A stretch of 64,000 nt of DNA from Lepas anatifera (taxonomy: Eukaryota; Arthropoda; Thecostraca; Lepadidae): NCBI GenBank assembly GCA_034440635.1, contig JAOTON010001702.1, positions 644,278 through 708,277 of the forward strand, given 5' to 3'. Shown here one piece after another: positions 11,364-23,289 of this stretch. The notes under the pieces were generated by a model. It was not told the DNA's origin, did not search any database, and saw only the letters and a list, made by a program, of their open reading frames with translations. The position numbers and the translations under genes were made by a program. Numbering within the stretch: position 1 is the first letter of the stretch; the number at the start of each line of letters is the position of its first letter.

Positions 11364-11898
11364 ATTACCACCTTAAAGAACAAAAACATTATTGATATCT
11401 GCCCAGCCATTGCAAAATTCAACCAACCGGCAGTAATGTGTATTGCGAGCTACATGCGTCAAAATCCATAAACTAGTATTGCATAAGTGTCGCCACCGGC
11501 AAAAAAGTGTGGGGGGGGCAGCAAAACTTCAACCTGATGCTGACAGAAAACTTTCAACGTCAGGACCAAAAACTGTTCGAATTCGGGCTCTTCGTTGCCT
11601 CCCGCAGCGTCTGGATATAAGAATGTCCGGTTTTCTCCAATTTTGACTGAGATCAGGAAATTTTTGGCCAAAAGTGGGGGGGCAGGCCTGCCTGCCTGCC
11701 CCCCCTTTTCCAACGCGTATGTAGTATGGCACGGATATGCAACAAAGAAGCATTGCTGAATGCTAACACTCTATTACTGGGCTGCGAACTAGGCAAAGGA
11801 TAACAATACTTCCGAGGTCTTGAAATATATTTCGAGTAGCAGACAGCCTGAACAGCCAATCACTCTCCTCACCTCAAAACATATTCCAGCCGGCCCGC
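11364..11898. other. No recognised gene
   Basis: This lies between element F and the transposase fragment. It contains a G/C-rich GGCAGGCCTGCCTGCC tract near 11681 but no recognisable domain. It may include the 3' flank of the piggyBac-like element. Confidence 0.35.
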
Positions 11899-12678
11899 TT
11901 ACACGCTCTGAGGATACGCTGCAAAGCAGGGCAGGCACAGAGGCACATCACACTTGACGCACTTCTTGGAAGACCTCCGTTTGCAGCTCTCCCGCTGACA
12001 GCGACAGCGGGAGCCTAGGACACCAGGCAGGTGACACACGACGTGGTACCGAAGGCTTCTAGGAATCCAAGTGGCGTGCGTGCGCTTGAAGCTACTCGGC
12101 TTCTCCACAGCTCCGTTGTTGGCACCGGCAGCCGCCATGTCCCGGCGAAACTGAAGCAGCGTCAGTTGCTGTTGTCGGGCCACTGCAGAGCGGTGAAGCA
12201 ACCAGCTGTTGACTACCGCCATGTCGAGAGCTCTCGTGATCAGACACCAGTACCACTTCTTTCCTCTAATCGAGATCTCGTACTTGCCCGGCAACCAGTC
12301 ATGGAGGTCTACGCCTCCCATGCCAGCGTTGTACGTCTTTAGCAGGTTGGGCAATGGCACATCCACCCGTCCCTTCACGCCTCAGTCATAGCGCTTCGTC
12401 GTGGTCACGGGTACAGCCGTGTCGAAGTTGGTCATCACGTTCACCACTTTATTGTCTTTCCAGCGCACCAGAAGGACTTCTGAAGTTGTGTCGAAGTGCT
12501 GCTCGTAGGCTCCGCGTTTGCCCCTTGTCATATCCTTCAGAGGCGTGACAGGGCACTTGTCCAGCCTGTTCTCACGAACAGTCCCACTGGCGCCCAGACC
12601 ACGTCCTTTCAGCTCGGCAAGCAATTTGGATAGTTTGGATAGTTTGGATAGTTTTGATGGCACGTAGGTGCAGTTCAA
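11899..12678 (-). pseudogene. piggyBac-like transposase, C-terminal fragment with one in-frame stop
   Basis: About 260 codons in one minus-strand frame match the C-terminal half of piggyBac transposases (DDE_Tnp_1_7 family). First is a stretch containing RGAYEQHFDT, VRWKDNKVVNVMTNFDT and TTKRYD. A single TGA follows (12382-12384), then PLPNLLKTYNAGMGGVDLHD with the basic/aromatic segment RGKKWYW. Near the end is a cysteine-rich cluster (CRCQ, CKRR, CVKC, CLPC) typical of the C-terminal zinc-binding region. The GGVDLHD motif carries the last conserved acidic residue. The upstream half with the first catalytic aspartates is not found, so the copy is 5'-truncated as well as interrupted. Its product would have cut and inserted at TTAA in the nucleus, the same target used by the non-autonomous elements around it. 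Whether this family mobilised them is inference. Confidence 0.85.
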
Positions 12679-12933
12679 GGGATCGCTAGTTTTGCATCAG
12701 AAGCCGTTAACGAATGAAGTAAAGTATGTGATTTGCTGTATGTTGTGCTGCGTGCTGAATGAGAACTCCTCGTAGCCTCCACTCAGTAAATACAATGTTT
12801 TTGAAAAGTATTCTTTCAATAAATTTCAACGCGCCTGTACCGAACGGCACAGTTCGCACATTTCAAGGCGTTCAAGGCACGTGATATTCCTTTCGTCCTC
12901 AGAAAAAGTGATAGATATATGCGAAACGTTGAA

Positions 12934-13145
12934 CATGCGCACTGGAGGGAGTCTGAAACTTACGCGCACTGGAGGGGGGCTGGTAGGCCCCCTAAGGTCT
13001 CGGAAACCAAGAAAGTTAAAAAGCGTGCGTTTGAGGGTTAGTGGTGGCCGAGCTGTTTTACATTTTTACCAAGTTTCATTGACCTTGGTCAATATCTTCA
13101 AGGTCAAACGAGGTCACAAATATCAAATACTGACCGTGTTGGAGA
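12934..13145 (+). mobile_element. Family E element, left-end fragment
   Basis: Two terminal motifs (GCGCACTGGAGGG) in tandem are followed by a GGGGGCTGGTAGGCCCCCT hairpin, AAGGTCTCGGAAACCAAGA, and TTGACCTTGGTCAATATCTT. This matches the first 200 bp of the complete copy at 15375. The rest is absent. Confidence 0.75.
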
Positions 13146-14460
13146 CGTCCCGGGAAATGCCAGGATTTTTTCGGAACCCAAGACCAAACTTTCGCTTCCC
13201 ACCCCCCGGATGCGAAAATCGGCGCCCCCGCCACAGGATTTGGCGCCCCCAGGGCCAAGTGGCTCCCTCGGGGAGATGAACGGGGCACCCCCACCTTCCG
13301 TTGCCACCGCTTTGCCCCTCGATTTTCTTCAAAAATCATATTTTTCACGATTTTGGGCTCCATTGCCCCCAAGCTTCGGGCTTGATCCGGCCCTGGTGCC
13401 CCCCCCACCCTTTACGATTGGCGGTTCTGGATCTGCCCGTGGAACTAGGGGGCTTGAGCCTCCCTAGCTTCCTTGTATCGCCACTGCTTGGACCCGTTAT
13501 CCAGGGGGGACAAAAACGCATTTGCTTCCCCAACCCTCTGTTGCCCCCCCGCCCCCTCTAGCCCTCTGTTGCCTCAAGGCACTGGCGGATCCAGGGGGGC
13601 AACGGGGCAGTCGCCCTCAAAGCCCCTTATTTTTTCCGATTTTTACCGATTTTCTTAAAAAAAAACATGTTTCACGATTCTTTTCCTGTTCCCCCCAAAC
13701 CGTCGGCCTGCACCCACCCCTGTCCTAAGGTGGCCCGGGGCGGGGGACGAGGCAATTCCCCCTCCCCCAGCCCTCCATTGCCACCGCTTTGCCCCTCGAT
13801 TTTTTTCAAAAACCATGTTTGTGTGATTTTGGGCTCCGTTGCCCCTGCCGTTTTTATAACACACGCTATTTCGGGTATCTCCTGAATCGGCAGATTTTTC
13901 ATCAGCTGGCCTGAAATTGTTTTGATGTCACATGATTTGGCCGCCCTGCTACTGGTCTGAATCCACGACTGCCGCTGTTCACATCCAAGGTTAACGTCAC
14001 AACAATGCCACAACAATGCCGCCACGCGCAGCGTTTCCGCGGCAACGAACTCGACTTGCACTTGACGCTGTGGCCCGGCGATCCAAAACTGGTCACTCGA
14101 AATTTCAGCGTCAACCCAGCTTTACACACACCGATCAAAACTCACTATATATCTCATTCCGTTCCATAAGTTCTCTTGCATTTTTGGTATTATCATATTC
14201 ACAGCTGCCCTCATGTTTCCATGATATGCAAATTAGTAGTCTAAGGCAGGGGCGCCACCACACAATTTTCGCAGGGGGGACGGACCCGGGCTGGTGCTGA
14301 CCGGGGAGGAAAATTTTGAACATATTCGTTACCTGACAGCATTTATGAGGATTGACCCAAAAAACTTTGGGGGACGTCCCCCCCTGGTTGGCCAACAGGG
14401 GGTGGGACGCGTCCCCCCGTCCCCCTCCCGCTATCGGCACCAATGATCTAAGGTCACGAA
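13146..14460. repeat. C-rich dispersed repeats, hAT-like fragments
   Basis: A 70-bp segment beginning TTGCCACCGCTTTGCCCCTC occurs twice (13301-13372 and 13778-13848). A CACTGGCGGATCCAGGGGGG end lies at 13578, like the hAT-type element at 43185. A CAGGGGCGCCACCAC end occurs near 14247. Open frames here are proline/serine-rich low complexity and not credible genes. Confidence 0.5.
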
Positions 14461-15370
14461 GGGTAAAAAGGGCCAAATTTTAGACCCTACAATTTTGAAT
14501 CTTACGGTGCAACGCAGCATTTTTTCGGTTTAACAGGAACTCTCAGGCTTTCACTTCATGCCCACATGATTCCAGCGATCATAGAGCGAAAAGCGATACG
14601 TACAGGCTCTTTTGAAACGACCTTACAAAAATGGCCCGCCGGGCCTTAATGGGTGAATGTTGGGCATGCATTTTACAGCTTTTTCCAAAAATTTTTGTTT
14701 TTTTGGGCAACATACCAAAGCTCCATACACGTCTTAAAATAATCCAATTTGAGTTGTAAATCTATCCACGATTGAAGCATATCAGTTTTGCGAGGTTAGA
14801 TTTTACCTTCGGAATACAGAGTGGATGGAAATTAAAATGAAAGCAAAGGACTTTAAGTTAAAACTACGTGAAAGGAGAGCAACACGCCGATAAACAGCGC
14901 GTGTAAATATTAATAAAGATGCCAATTCGACTGTACCTGTGCATGCCCTTTATTTTTGCCCAAGCGCCCTTTATTTTTTACCCTAACACATAGGGGCGGT
15001 AAGAATCAGTGCTGCAGTGATGAGCCCAGGGCGGTAGTTATGGACTAAGCACAGCACACATTAGGATGGAAGTGATAAGCTGGGGGCAACAGTGATTGGC
15101 CGGGACGGCAAAAAACAGGGCAAAGTCATAAGTCGATGGCGGCAGTGATGAGCCAGGAACAATAGCTATGAAGTAGGAGTGGCGCGAATCAGAGTGGAAG
15201 TCTCCATTCCTGCTTTCTCTCCATTCCTGCTCTTCATTCCTGCTTTCTAAGTTCCCACTGGCTGCGCTCACCCGGCAGCTCCGCACCAGAGCTACATTTC
15301 ATGTGAGGTATGCCCGGATAACGTCCGGAACGGTCTATTTTGCCGAATACCGAAGGCGTGCAACGCCTTC
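14461..15370. other. No recognised gene
   Basis: Part of the CCCGCCGGGCCTTAATGGG repeat lies at 14636-14657. GGCGGCAGTGATGAGCCAGG-like text near 15000-15170 is degenerate and repetitive. No domain or element ends were found. Confidence 0.35.
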
Positions 15371-15374
15371 TTAA

Positions 15375-16278
15375 CACCCGCACTGGAGGGGGTCTGGCAC
15401 TAACGCGCACTGGAGGGGGGCCTGGTAGGCCCCCCTAAGATCTCGGAAACTAAGAGGGTTAGAAAAACGCCACTTGGTATGTGGGTGGGGGCTATAGTGA
15501 TCTACATGATGACCAATTTTCATTGACCTAGGTCAATATCTTCAAGGTCAAACGAGGTCGTAAAGGTCAAGTATTGGCCATGCTGGTATCGATTGATAAA
15601 TGCTGTGATTATGCAGGAAAATGGCGGGAATAAGCTAAAGGCGGACAAGGTTCATAGAGAAGAGGTCTCAAAGAGGCTTCCCCACAACTTTTGAGTCAAG
15701 GTCATTCAAGGTCATTGACCTTTAAGGTCACCATATGGTATACTACTTATTATTTACACTTTGACTAACACTGTAGCCACTGTTTGGCGGGAAATGAGGA
15801 TTAACCTTTCCCAATGACCTTTGACCTTGACCTTTGTATTGGGGTACCCTACCGATGACGTCATAGCATAATATATGTCAGACGGGGTAACGTCATTTGG
15901 CCGGACGCGCAGTGGTCAGTGACCTTGAAAGTGCAGATATGACCTTGACCTGTGGCCTTTGACCTTGACCTTGACTTTCATGTGAAGTGACCTTGACATA
16001 TAGTCCCGCTTATATGACGTTATGACGTCACCACTCGGTCTTCAATGCAAGCTAACTGGTCCGACCGCGCGTTTACGGCGATCTCAAAATGCAGGTCTGA
16101 CTTTGAAAGCCTATAAGTCAAAAAATTTTTGGCCGATTTTCAAAAAAGTCTTCACCAATCGACGCGCTATTAAATTCTGTTAAATGTGGCCAGGTTTCGT
16201 TTTTCCGCTGCAAGCGGTTCTCCGGCCACCTCGGAAAAACAGGTGGGGGGGCCTCCGAGGCCCCCTCCAGTGCGCGTG
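15375..16278 (+). mobile_element. Family E TTAA element (complete)
   Basis: It is flanked by TTAA at 15371-15374 and 16279-16282. The left end CACCCGCACTGGAGGGGG is followed by a second copy of the motif and a GGGGGCCTGGTAGGCCCCC hairpin. The right end is GGGGGCCTCCGAGGCCCCC followed by CTCCAGTGCGCGTG. The interior is packed with TTGACCTTGACCT-type repeats and TATGACGTTATGACGTCA. No coding capacity. Confidence 0.85.
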
Positions 16279-16957
16279 TTAAATGCAAACCGCGATGTAG
16301 ATGTGTGGTATCAAAGTGTCACCGAATTCAAGAAACGTGTCGTTTTATACTTACGTGACAGAAGATAATGACGATCGGCTGTGCCTGTTTCTGTATTGAT
16401 ATTTCTTGTTTTAAACCTTTTGACTTCACCTGTCAGTGGGTGCCCACGCCTGGTGATTCTTGAAATACATACATACATACATACAAGTGATAAGGCGAGG
16501 GCGGCAGTGAGGAATCGGGGTGAAAGTTATGGACTAGGGGCGGCAGGAGCGCAGCCAGAGCTTTGGTATGGAGGGGCACACCAACTTTGAGCGACACCCC
16601 GGGAGAAAAACGACACTTTTTAATGTAACCTAAAAAACTTACTATATCTTTGTTGATATTTTTTTTGGGATCTTGGTTTAATAAAAATGCAAATCAAGCA
16701 TTGACGGAGAAGGAAAACTCGATTAAAACCGTAGAAAAAATATCACCAAAATGTCATGGAACTAGCCAAAACACGACTGTTTTGGATAGATTTAAGGGAA
16801 AATAGGCCAACTCATGCAAGTACTTAAATCAGATAAATCAGCGGAGCCTGTGATATCTGTTAACATGTGCAAGTTAAGAAGTATTGGAGTCGAAAATGCA
16901 TTTGTTATACCAACTGGTTTTGTCGCGACGAGTGAGCCCTGGTTGAACGCGAATTAA

Positions 16958-17789
16958 CACGCGCATTAACGGGGGTCAAGCCACCTTCGCATTGACGGGG
17001 GCGGGTACCCGCCCCCTAAGATTTCGAGAACCACGGTAGGTAGCAAAAAACGGTAAACGGCGTTGGGCTGCCCATCTACTTCTCCATCGAAAACATTTGA
17101 ACCATTTTTTTCTCAGGTCAGATTCAAGGTCACGAGAGGTCAAAACATGCCGTCATAGGGATAACATGTAAATTCAGTTTTTCGGCCATTACATCTGAAC
17201 AAGTAAAGATAGAGCAAAACGACTTCAACTATATGAATCCTCTCAGCAAGCCGAATCGAATGATATATAATTTGACCTTGCTAGATCAAATCAAGGATTT
17301 GACCGGACCTGAGGTCAGGTCAGGGTCAAATTAGATAAAATGCATATCATTAGAACTGCAAAGCCCAGGCGAGTCTAATGCAGCTAAAATAAATGCTCTA
17401 TCACCATCCGTTACTGAGTTATTCCGTAAAAAACATTTTTCCCATGTATTTCCAATGGAGTAGGTCATGCCTCGTACCTGACCTTAGGTCATCGATATCA
17501 AAAATACCGGAACATATCTTAGAGAACTCGGTGGGGCCATTATGTGATATGAGTTTCAATGAGATAAGCTCACCCTGCTCCGACTTATGCTATCTTAAAC
17601 TTTTTTCGAGGTCGGGTCACTTGACCTGTACTGGTGACCTGACCTGAGATGACCTAACCTTAAAATTTTCACAGAAGTTGTAAAAATGATGAGGGAAAAG
17701 GTATGCCAAGTACAGCGGCGCTACGCGCCGCCGTTTTCCTGCTTTCTCCGAAAAACCCGTGAGAGGTCCGCCCCCCGTCAATGCGCGTG
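16958..17789 (+). mobile_element. Family A TTAA element, copy A2 (nested in repeat G)
   Basis: It is flanked by TTAA at 16954-16957 and 17790-17793. The left end has the terminal motif twice across GCCACCTTCGC, then GGGGGCGGGTACCCGCCCCC. The right end has GGCGGCGCTACGCGCCGCC and CCGTCAATGCGCGTG. In the other copy of G the target is a single TTAA at 2078-2081 with matching flanks (GAACTTAATTCGCGTTCAAC), so the element is 832 bp plus one duplicated TTAA. Confidence 0.95.
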
Positions 17790-17938
17790 TTAAGTTCCTC
17801 GCCTCCCACTGTCGCCGTGGGACGAGGAGTGGCATAGTGACTTTGGAAGAATAAAATGTTTGCTGCCGGAATAATTTGGGAGATACCTTTTGAACGCATT
17901 TATTGAGTTCCATATTATCAAGGATCGGTGACACTTAA

Positions 17939-18970
17939 CCCGCGCCCCACCGGGGGTCCAGCGCCACCTTCGCCCCACCGGGGGCCATCGATGGCCCCCT
18001 CTAACTCCGAAAATATGGGCGTTAGCGCAAATCTGCAAAGTGCAATAGAAAGCTCACGTGAATTCAGTAAGAAATTACTTGCATGTTTTAGTGCTCAGGT
18101 CAATGGTTTGACCTCCAGAGGTCAAATTAGGTCAATATCGGCTATTTTCACTCAAATATGTAATGCTTAAGCAAACTGGGCATAACTCTCATGCCATTAG
18201 AGCCATTGAAGTCTGGTAAACTACATTTGATAGAAAATTGTCAGTACTTTTTCCGCTATGTAAAATGTAAAGACCTCCGCCATTGGTTTGACCTCCAGAG
18301 GTCACCTCGTGACCGAAGATGACCTGAGGTCACAAAAGGTCAGAAAGTGACCTTGCCGTATATCAAATGAAAGTCAGTGACAAGACAAACACGATGGTGT
18401 TTGTTTCAGCGCTCTAGCTTAATTAGGTTAAAAGTTATTGTCAAAATACTGTTTTTGACCCCTGGTGACCTTGGATGACCTTGAAGAGCTCAAAGGGCAA
18501 ATATGGCCCCTGGAATCCATGAAAGGGTGTCCAAGAACGCTTTTCTGATCAAGCTGAGCATTTTCGCTATGATCTAAAAGTCGCTTTTGTGACTTTTAGA
18601 TCATAAGACAGCTTTTCCCCATGCTTTTCAATGGGAGAGATCACCCCGTGACCTGACCTCAGGGCACGAAATCGAAAAATTCCGGATATACACATTGTAG
18701 ACCCTGGAGGGGTCATGAAGTGAGGAAGTTTCAAATCGATCAATTTCGAAATGTAGCTCTTACAGAGCTCTAAAGTTGAAGTGAGGCGACCTTGGTTGAC
18801 CTCGTCTGGTGACCTGACCTTGAGTGACCCTGGGGTTAAAAATTTCAGGGATGGTGGGAAAATGATGCAGTGAGAGGTAGAGCCCTCAACTGCGGTGCTG
18901 CGTCTCGTCGTTTTTCTGCTATCCCGGAAAAACCTTAGGGGGGCCATCGATGGCCCCGGTGGGGCGAGGG
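17939..18970 (+). mobile_element. Family B TTAA element, copy B3
   Basis: TTAA (17935-17938), then CCCGCGCCCCACCGGGGG, the linker GCGCCACCTTCGCC and the hairpin GGGGGCCATCGATGGCCCCC. The right end is GGGGCCATCGATGGCCCCGG, TGGGGCGAGGG, then TTGA. It is inserted in repeat G copy 2; copy 1 is uninterrupted around 1933-1936. The interior contains GGTTTGACCTCCAGAGGTCA-type inverted hexamers. It is about 1032 bp and non-coding. Confidence 0.9.
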
Positions 18971-19352
18971 TTGAGAGTAAAGAAAAGGTGAACAGGCCGG
19001 TGGTTTGGATGGAGATGGTGGGACAGGGCTAAAAATTGTGAAAACTAGTTCTTCACTTCAATTGATTAGTAGAAATCCTGGTTTAGGGGACTATGCTCTG
19101 GGCTCAGGGGCACATGCCTTTTATCATCCCTTCCCAGAATCCACCTGTATAATAAGCAATTTATATAACCAGGGTTGCCTAGTTTACAAGGGGAGTTTCC
19201 ATCGTGTTCTCATTCCCCATCTATTCAAGACCAGCTCTGGGACCCCCAAGTGTGGACCAGAGGCCACCAGAGCAGCTTCCCCCATCCCCCAGTTATGCCT
19301 CCAGGGACTAGACTAGCTCAGTGAACCCGCCCCGAGATGATGGGAGTTGGCC

Positions 19353-21445
19353 TTCTGTTCTTATTATCTGTCTATTAAAGACCACCTCAGGGTCCCTGAC
19401 GTAGATCAGGGCCCTAGAGCAGCTCATGCTTCACCCAGGGACTAGACTAGCTCATTGGCCTTAGAGATGAGGTCATCAGACTAGCTCAATGGGCCACAAA
19501 TAGGCTCATAGGGCCTTAAACCAGTTCAAGAAGCCCAGAACAGTTTAAGGTGCCAGCTCACCTCAGGGGGTCTCAAGCCAACATTAGGGGCTCTCACAAG
19601 CTCAGAGCCCACACCAGCTCAGGGTACCCTCAGAACCCAGATCCGCTCTTGGGCCCCAGATCAGCTCTCGGGGCCCCAGAGTCAAGAGTCAGAGTCAGTT
19701 CAGGGGCCTCAAGTCAGGTCAGTGGGCAAGATCAAGTCAAGGGCACTTAATCAGTTCAGTGATCCATAACCAGCTCGGGGCTCAATCAGTTCAAAAGACC
19801 CAGAGCTGCTCAGGGGACACCAGATCGGCACATAGGGCACCAGATCAGCTTCGGGGACAAACAATCAGATTAGTGGTCCCCGACCAGCTCGGAGCCCAGA
19901 TCAGCTCGGGAATACCAGATCAAGTCAGGAGGCACTTAATCAGCTCAGGAGCCCCATACCATCTCAAGGGCCCTCACCAACCCCTGTGGGCCCAGCTCAG
20001 CCCAGGGCCTGGGAACTGCTCAGGAAATCACGTAATCAACCCAGGAGGTCCAGGTCAGCTTAAAGGGCACCATACTAGCCATGGATCACTAGACTGGCTC
20101 AGAGGGAATCAGATGGGCTCAGGAGACACACTGATGACTCAGCAGGCACCAGATCGACTCAGGGGGCATTAGTTAAGTTCAGGGGGCAGTATATCTACTC
20201 AGGGTGCACCAGATCGATCAGTTCAGGGGCAAGTTCAAGTCAGGGGCACTAAATCAGTTCAGGGATCCCTCACCAGCTCGGGGCCCAATCAGTTCAAAAG
20301 CCCCAGAGCTACTCAGGGGACACCAGATGCCCATAGGACACCAGATTAGCTTCGGATACAATCAGTTCAGTGGTCCTCGACCAGCTCGGGAATACAAGAT
20401 CAAGTCAGGAGCCTATCAAGTCAGGTTTATGGCAGGAGCCTAAATCAACTCAGGGAGCAACATAACAGCTCAAGGGACACAAGATGGGCTCAGGGCCCAC
20501 CAAATCAGCTCAGGGGGCACCAGACCATCTAAGGAGACACCAATCACCAGCGCAGGGGGGGTACCAGGTCTTTTGAAGAGACATTAATAATCAGCTGAGG
20601 GTGCACCTAATCAGCTGAAGAGGCACCATATTGACTTAGGAGACAGTAGATCAACTTGGGGAGGCATGAGATCAGCTCGGGGGCCCGAATCAGCTCAAGG
20701 GGCACTAAATCAGCTATTAGCGCACCAAGCAAGCCTGGGGGCATTATACTAACTCAGAGGGCATTATTTAGGTTCAGGAGGCACAATTATTTGCTCAGTG
20801 GGGCACTCGATTGACTCCGGAGCACCAGGTCAGTTTGGAGGGCAAGTAATCAGCTCAAGGGGCCAAGACAAGCGGAGAGTCCACGAGATGAGCTCAAGGG
20901 GCACCAGATTAGCTTCAACCGTACGATTATTGGCGACGATGAGGCGTTAGGTGGGTACATACTAGGTGCCCATACTCTTCCCGGGTGCTTGAAAAGGCGA
21001 CAGAAAGCCCTAGTTGGCCGAAAAAGGTATTAAATTTCCTAAAAATAGTTTGAATCGCTACATGCGGTTCAGTTACACCTAGGTTCAACGGCGTAGGGCA
21101 CTAAATTTCGAGCAGCACGGCCCAAATTGGGTACACCGCCTAAAAAACAAAAGGGCACCCTGGCATTGATGGGGGCACATGCCCCCTGTGCCCCCGTGCC
21201 TGCACCCCTGGACAGTAGATCAACTCTGGGAGGCATTAAATAAGCTCAGGGGGCCCGGATCAGCTCAATGGGCATTAAAACAGCTAGTAGGGCACCAGGT
21301 AAGCTCGGAGGCATCAGACTAACGCAGAGAGTATTATATGGGTTCAGAAGGCACACTTATTTTCTCAGAGGGCACCAGATTGACTACGAGGGCACCAGAT
21401 CAGCTCAGAGGGCACATGATCAGCTCCAGGGGGCACCAGATGAGC
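19353..21445 (+). repeat. Degenerate minisatellite, unit about 20 bp
   Basis: The unit is close to GGGCACCAGATCAGCTCAGG with frequent length changes, repeated for about 1.5 kb, then again for a shorter stretch after an unrelated 280-bp block. Open frames across it are shadows of the repeat. The array abuts the end of repeat G, whose terminal ACTAGACTAGCTCAG resembles the unit, so it may have expanded from there. Confidence 0.8.
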
Positions 21446-21742
21446 TCCGCCCGTACGATTATTGGTGACGATGAGGCATTATCTGGAAACGGATTACGTG
21501 CCTATACTCTTCCCGGGTACTTAGAAAGGCGACAGAATGCCTTAGCTGACCAAAAGGGGCACTTAATTGTTAAACAATAGTTGAAATCGCTAAATGCAGT
21601 CTAGTTCCATCTAGGTTCAACGGCACAGGGCATTAAATTTCGAGTGGCATGGCCCAAAGGGGGTACACCACCTGGCAATCAAAAGGGCACCCGGCACCGA
21701 TGGGGACACGTGCCCCCTGTGCCCCCTGGCTGCGCCCCCGCG
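20640..21742 (+). repeat. Tandem segmental duplication, two units of about 550 bp
   Basis: Both halves (about 20640-21205 and 21211-21742) have a run of minisatellite units followed by a 280-bp block. The block starts CGTACGATTATTGG and holds ACTCTTCCCGGGT, AGGCGACAGAA, AGGTTCAACGGC and TAAATTTCGAG, then ends in GCCCCCTGTGCCCCC. The halves differ by many substitutions, so the duplication is not recent. Confidence 0.75.
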
Positions 21743-22263
21743 GGGGCGAGGAAGGGGCAAGATCGCCCCTCCGGCTCCTCCTGAAATGTCACGTCTCTTC
21801 TTCAAAGATTAATGGTGCCCCCTGAAATGTCACTTCTCATCAGTGGCGGATCCAGTAATTCATTATAGTAATTCATGCTCGACTCTTGCCTGCCATTGTG
21901 TGTAACGCATTACCTACAGGCAGTCTGACAGTACAAGGGGCTTGACCCCTCATAGCCCCCCCTTCTTGTATTCACCACTGCTTCCACCTCGGACGCCCCT
22001 CCCCCTAGAATGCTAGTATCGGTGCTCCCGTGATAGGATGTGCCCCAACTCGTTCCTGGTACGTATGGTGCCCCATCCCGATAATGTTTGAGGCTCTAAC
22101 TACCACCCTATTCCGATTACGTATACTCACTGATTGGAAATCCTGGATCCACCTTTGTCACTTTTGACGTCCTCATAGGGTGTCTTATTTACTCTACCCT
22201 CCTTGGTGACGCCCCTTACCTGGGTTAGACACTACAACAATTACCCCTCATAAGGTTAATAGC
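21743..22263. other. No gene; hAT-like end
   Basis: AGTGGCGGATCCAG at 21842 and a weak TTCACCACTG counterpart near 21970 resemble a short hAT-type element. The remaining sequence shows nothing recognisable. Confidence 0.35.
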
Positions 22264-22267
22264 TTAA

Positions 22268-23283
22268 TCCTCGCCCCACCGGGGGCATCGATGGCCTCCT
22301 AAGGTTTTCCGGAATAACAGAAAAGCAGCGGGGCACAGCACCGCAGTTGAGGAGTCTTTTCTCACCAAATTATTTTCCCATCATCCCTGAATTTTTTTAC
22401 TCTGGGTCACACTAGGTCAGGTCACCAGGCGAGGTCAACCAAGGTCACCTCACTTCAACTTTTGAGCTCTACGATAGCTACATTTCTAAGCCAATCCATT
22501 TCAAGCTTCGTGTACTTCATGAAACCTTCAGGGTCTACAAAATGTATATCCGGTATTTTTCGATTTCGTGACCTGAGGACAGGCCATGAGGTGAACTATT
22601 CCACTGAAAAAACATGGGAAAAGCTGTCTTCTTATCTAAAAGCCACAAAAATTATTGCAAATATTTGTATTGCTCAGAAAAGCGTTCTTGGACACCCCTT
22701 CACGGATCCCAGGGGCGATATTTTCCCTTTGACCTATCCGACGTCCTCACAGGTCACCAGGGGCAAAAACAGTATTTTGACGATAGCTTTTGACCTAATC
22801 AAGCTAGAGCGCTGAATCAAACGTCATCGTGTGTGTCTTGTTACTGGCTTTCATTTGATATACGGCAAGGTCACTTTCTGACTTTTCGTGACCTCAGGAT
22901 AAATTAGGTCACGTGGTGACCTCTGGAGGTCAAACCACTGGCGGGAGTTCATTATATGCCACATAGCGGAGAAAGCCCTGTCATTTTCCTTTCGAATGTT
23001 TTTACTAAATCTCAATAGCTCTAATGGCATGATAGCTATGCCAAGTTTTCTTTCGCATTGCATATTTTAGTAGAAATAGCCTATCTTGACCGAAGTTGAC
23101 CTCTGGAGGTCAAAACATTGATCTAAGCGCTTAAACATACGAATTAAAGTATTACTGAATTCACAAAAGCTTTCTAATTCACTTTGCAGATTCGCGCTCA
23201 TCCCCATATTTTCGTAGTTAGAGGGGAAGCATCGATGCCCCCGGTGGGGCGAAGTTGGCACCGGATCACCGGTGGGGTGTGGG
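22268..23283 (-). mobile_element. Family B TTAA element, copy B4 (inverted)
   Basis: It is flanked by TTAA at 22264-22267 and 23284-23287. It starts TCCTCGCCCCACCGGGGG and ends CGGTGGGGTGTGGG. The internal order is the reverse of B3, including GACCTCTGGAGGTCAAACCA. Length 1016 bp. Non-coding. Confidence 0.9.
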
Positions 23284-23289
23284 TTAAAA

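Larger units (their letters stand above)
16547..19352 (-). mobile_element. Dispersed repeat G, copy 2 (split by A2 and B3)
   Basis: This is the reverse complement of the repeat at 1498-3285, interrupted twice. Without the two insertions it is about 930 bp. Its outer end (ACTAGACTAGCTCA) runs straight into the GATCAGCTCAGG minisatellite that follows. It is uninterrupted at the site where copy 1 holds element J. Confidence 0.75.

Noticed and set aside
18567..18947. 126-codon minus frame and similar frames in other B and A copies
   Set aside because: They lie inside non-coding TTAA elements and recur with every copy, broken at different places.
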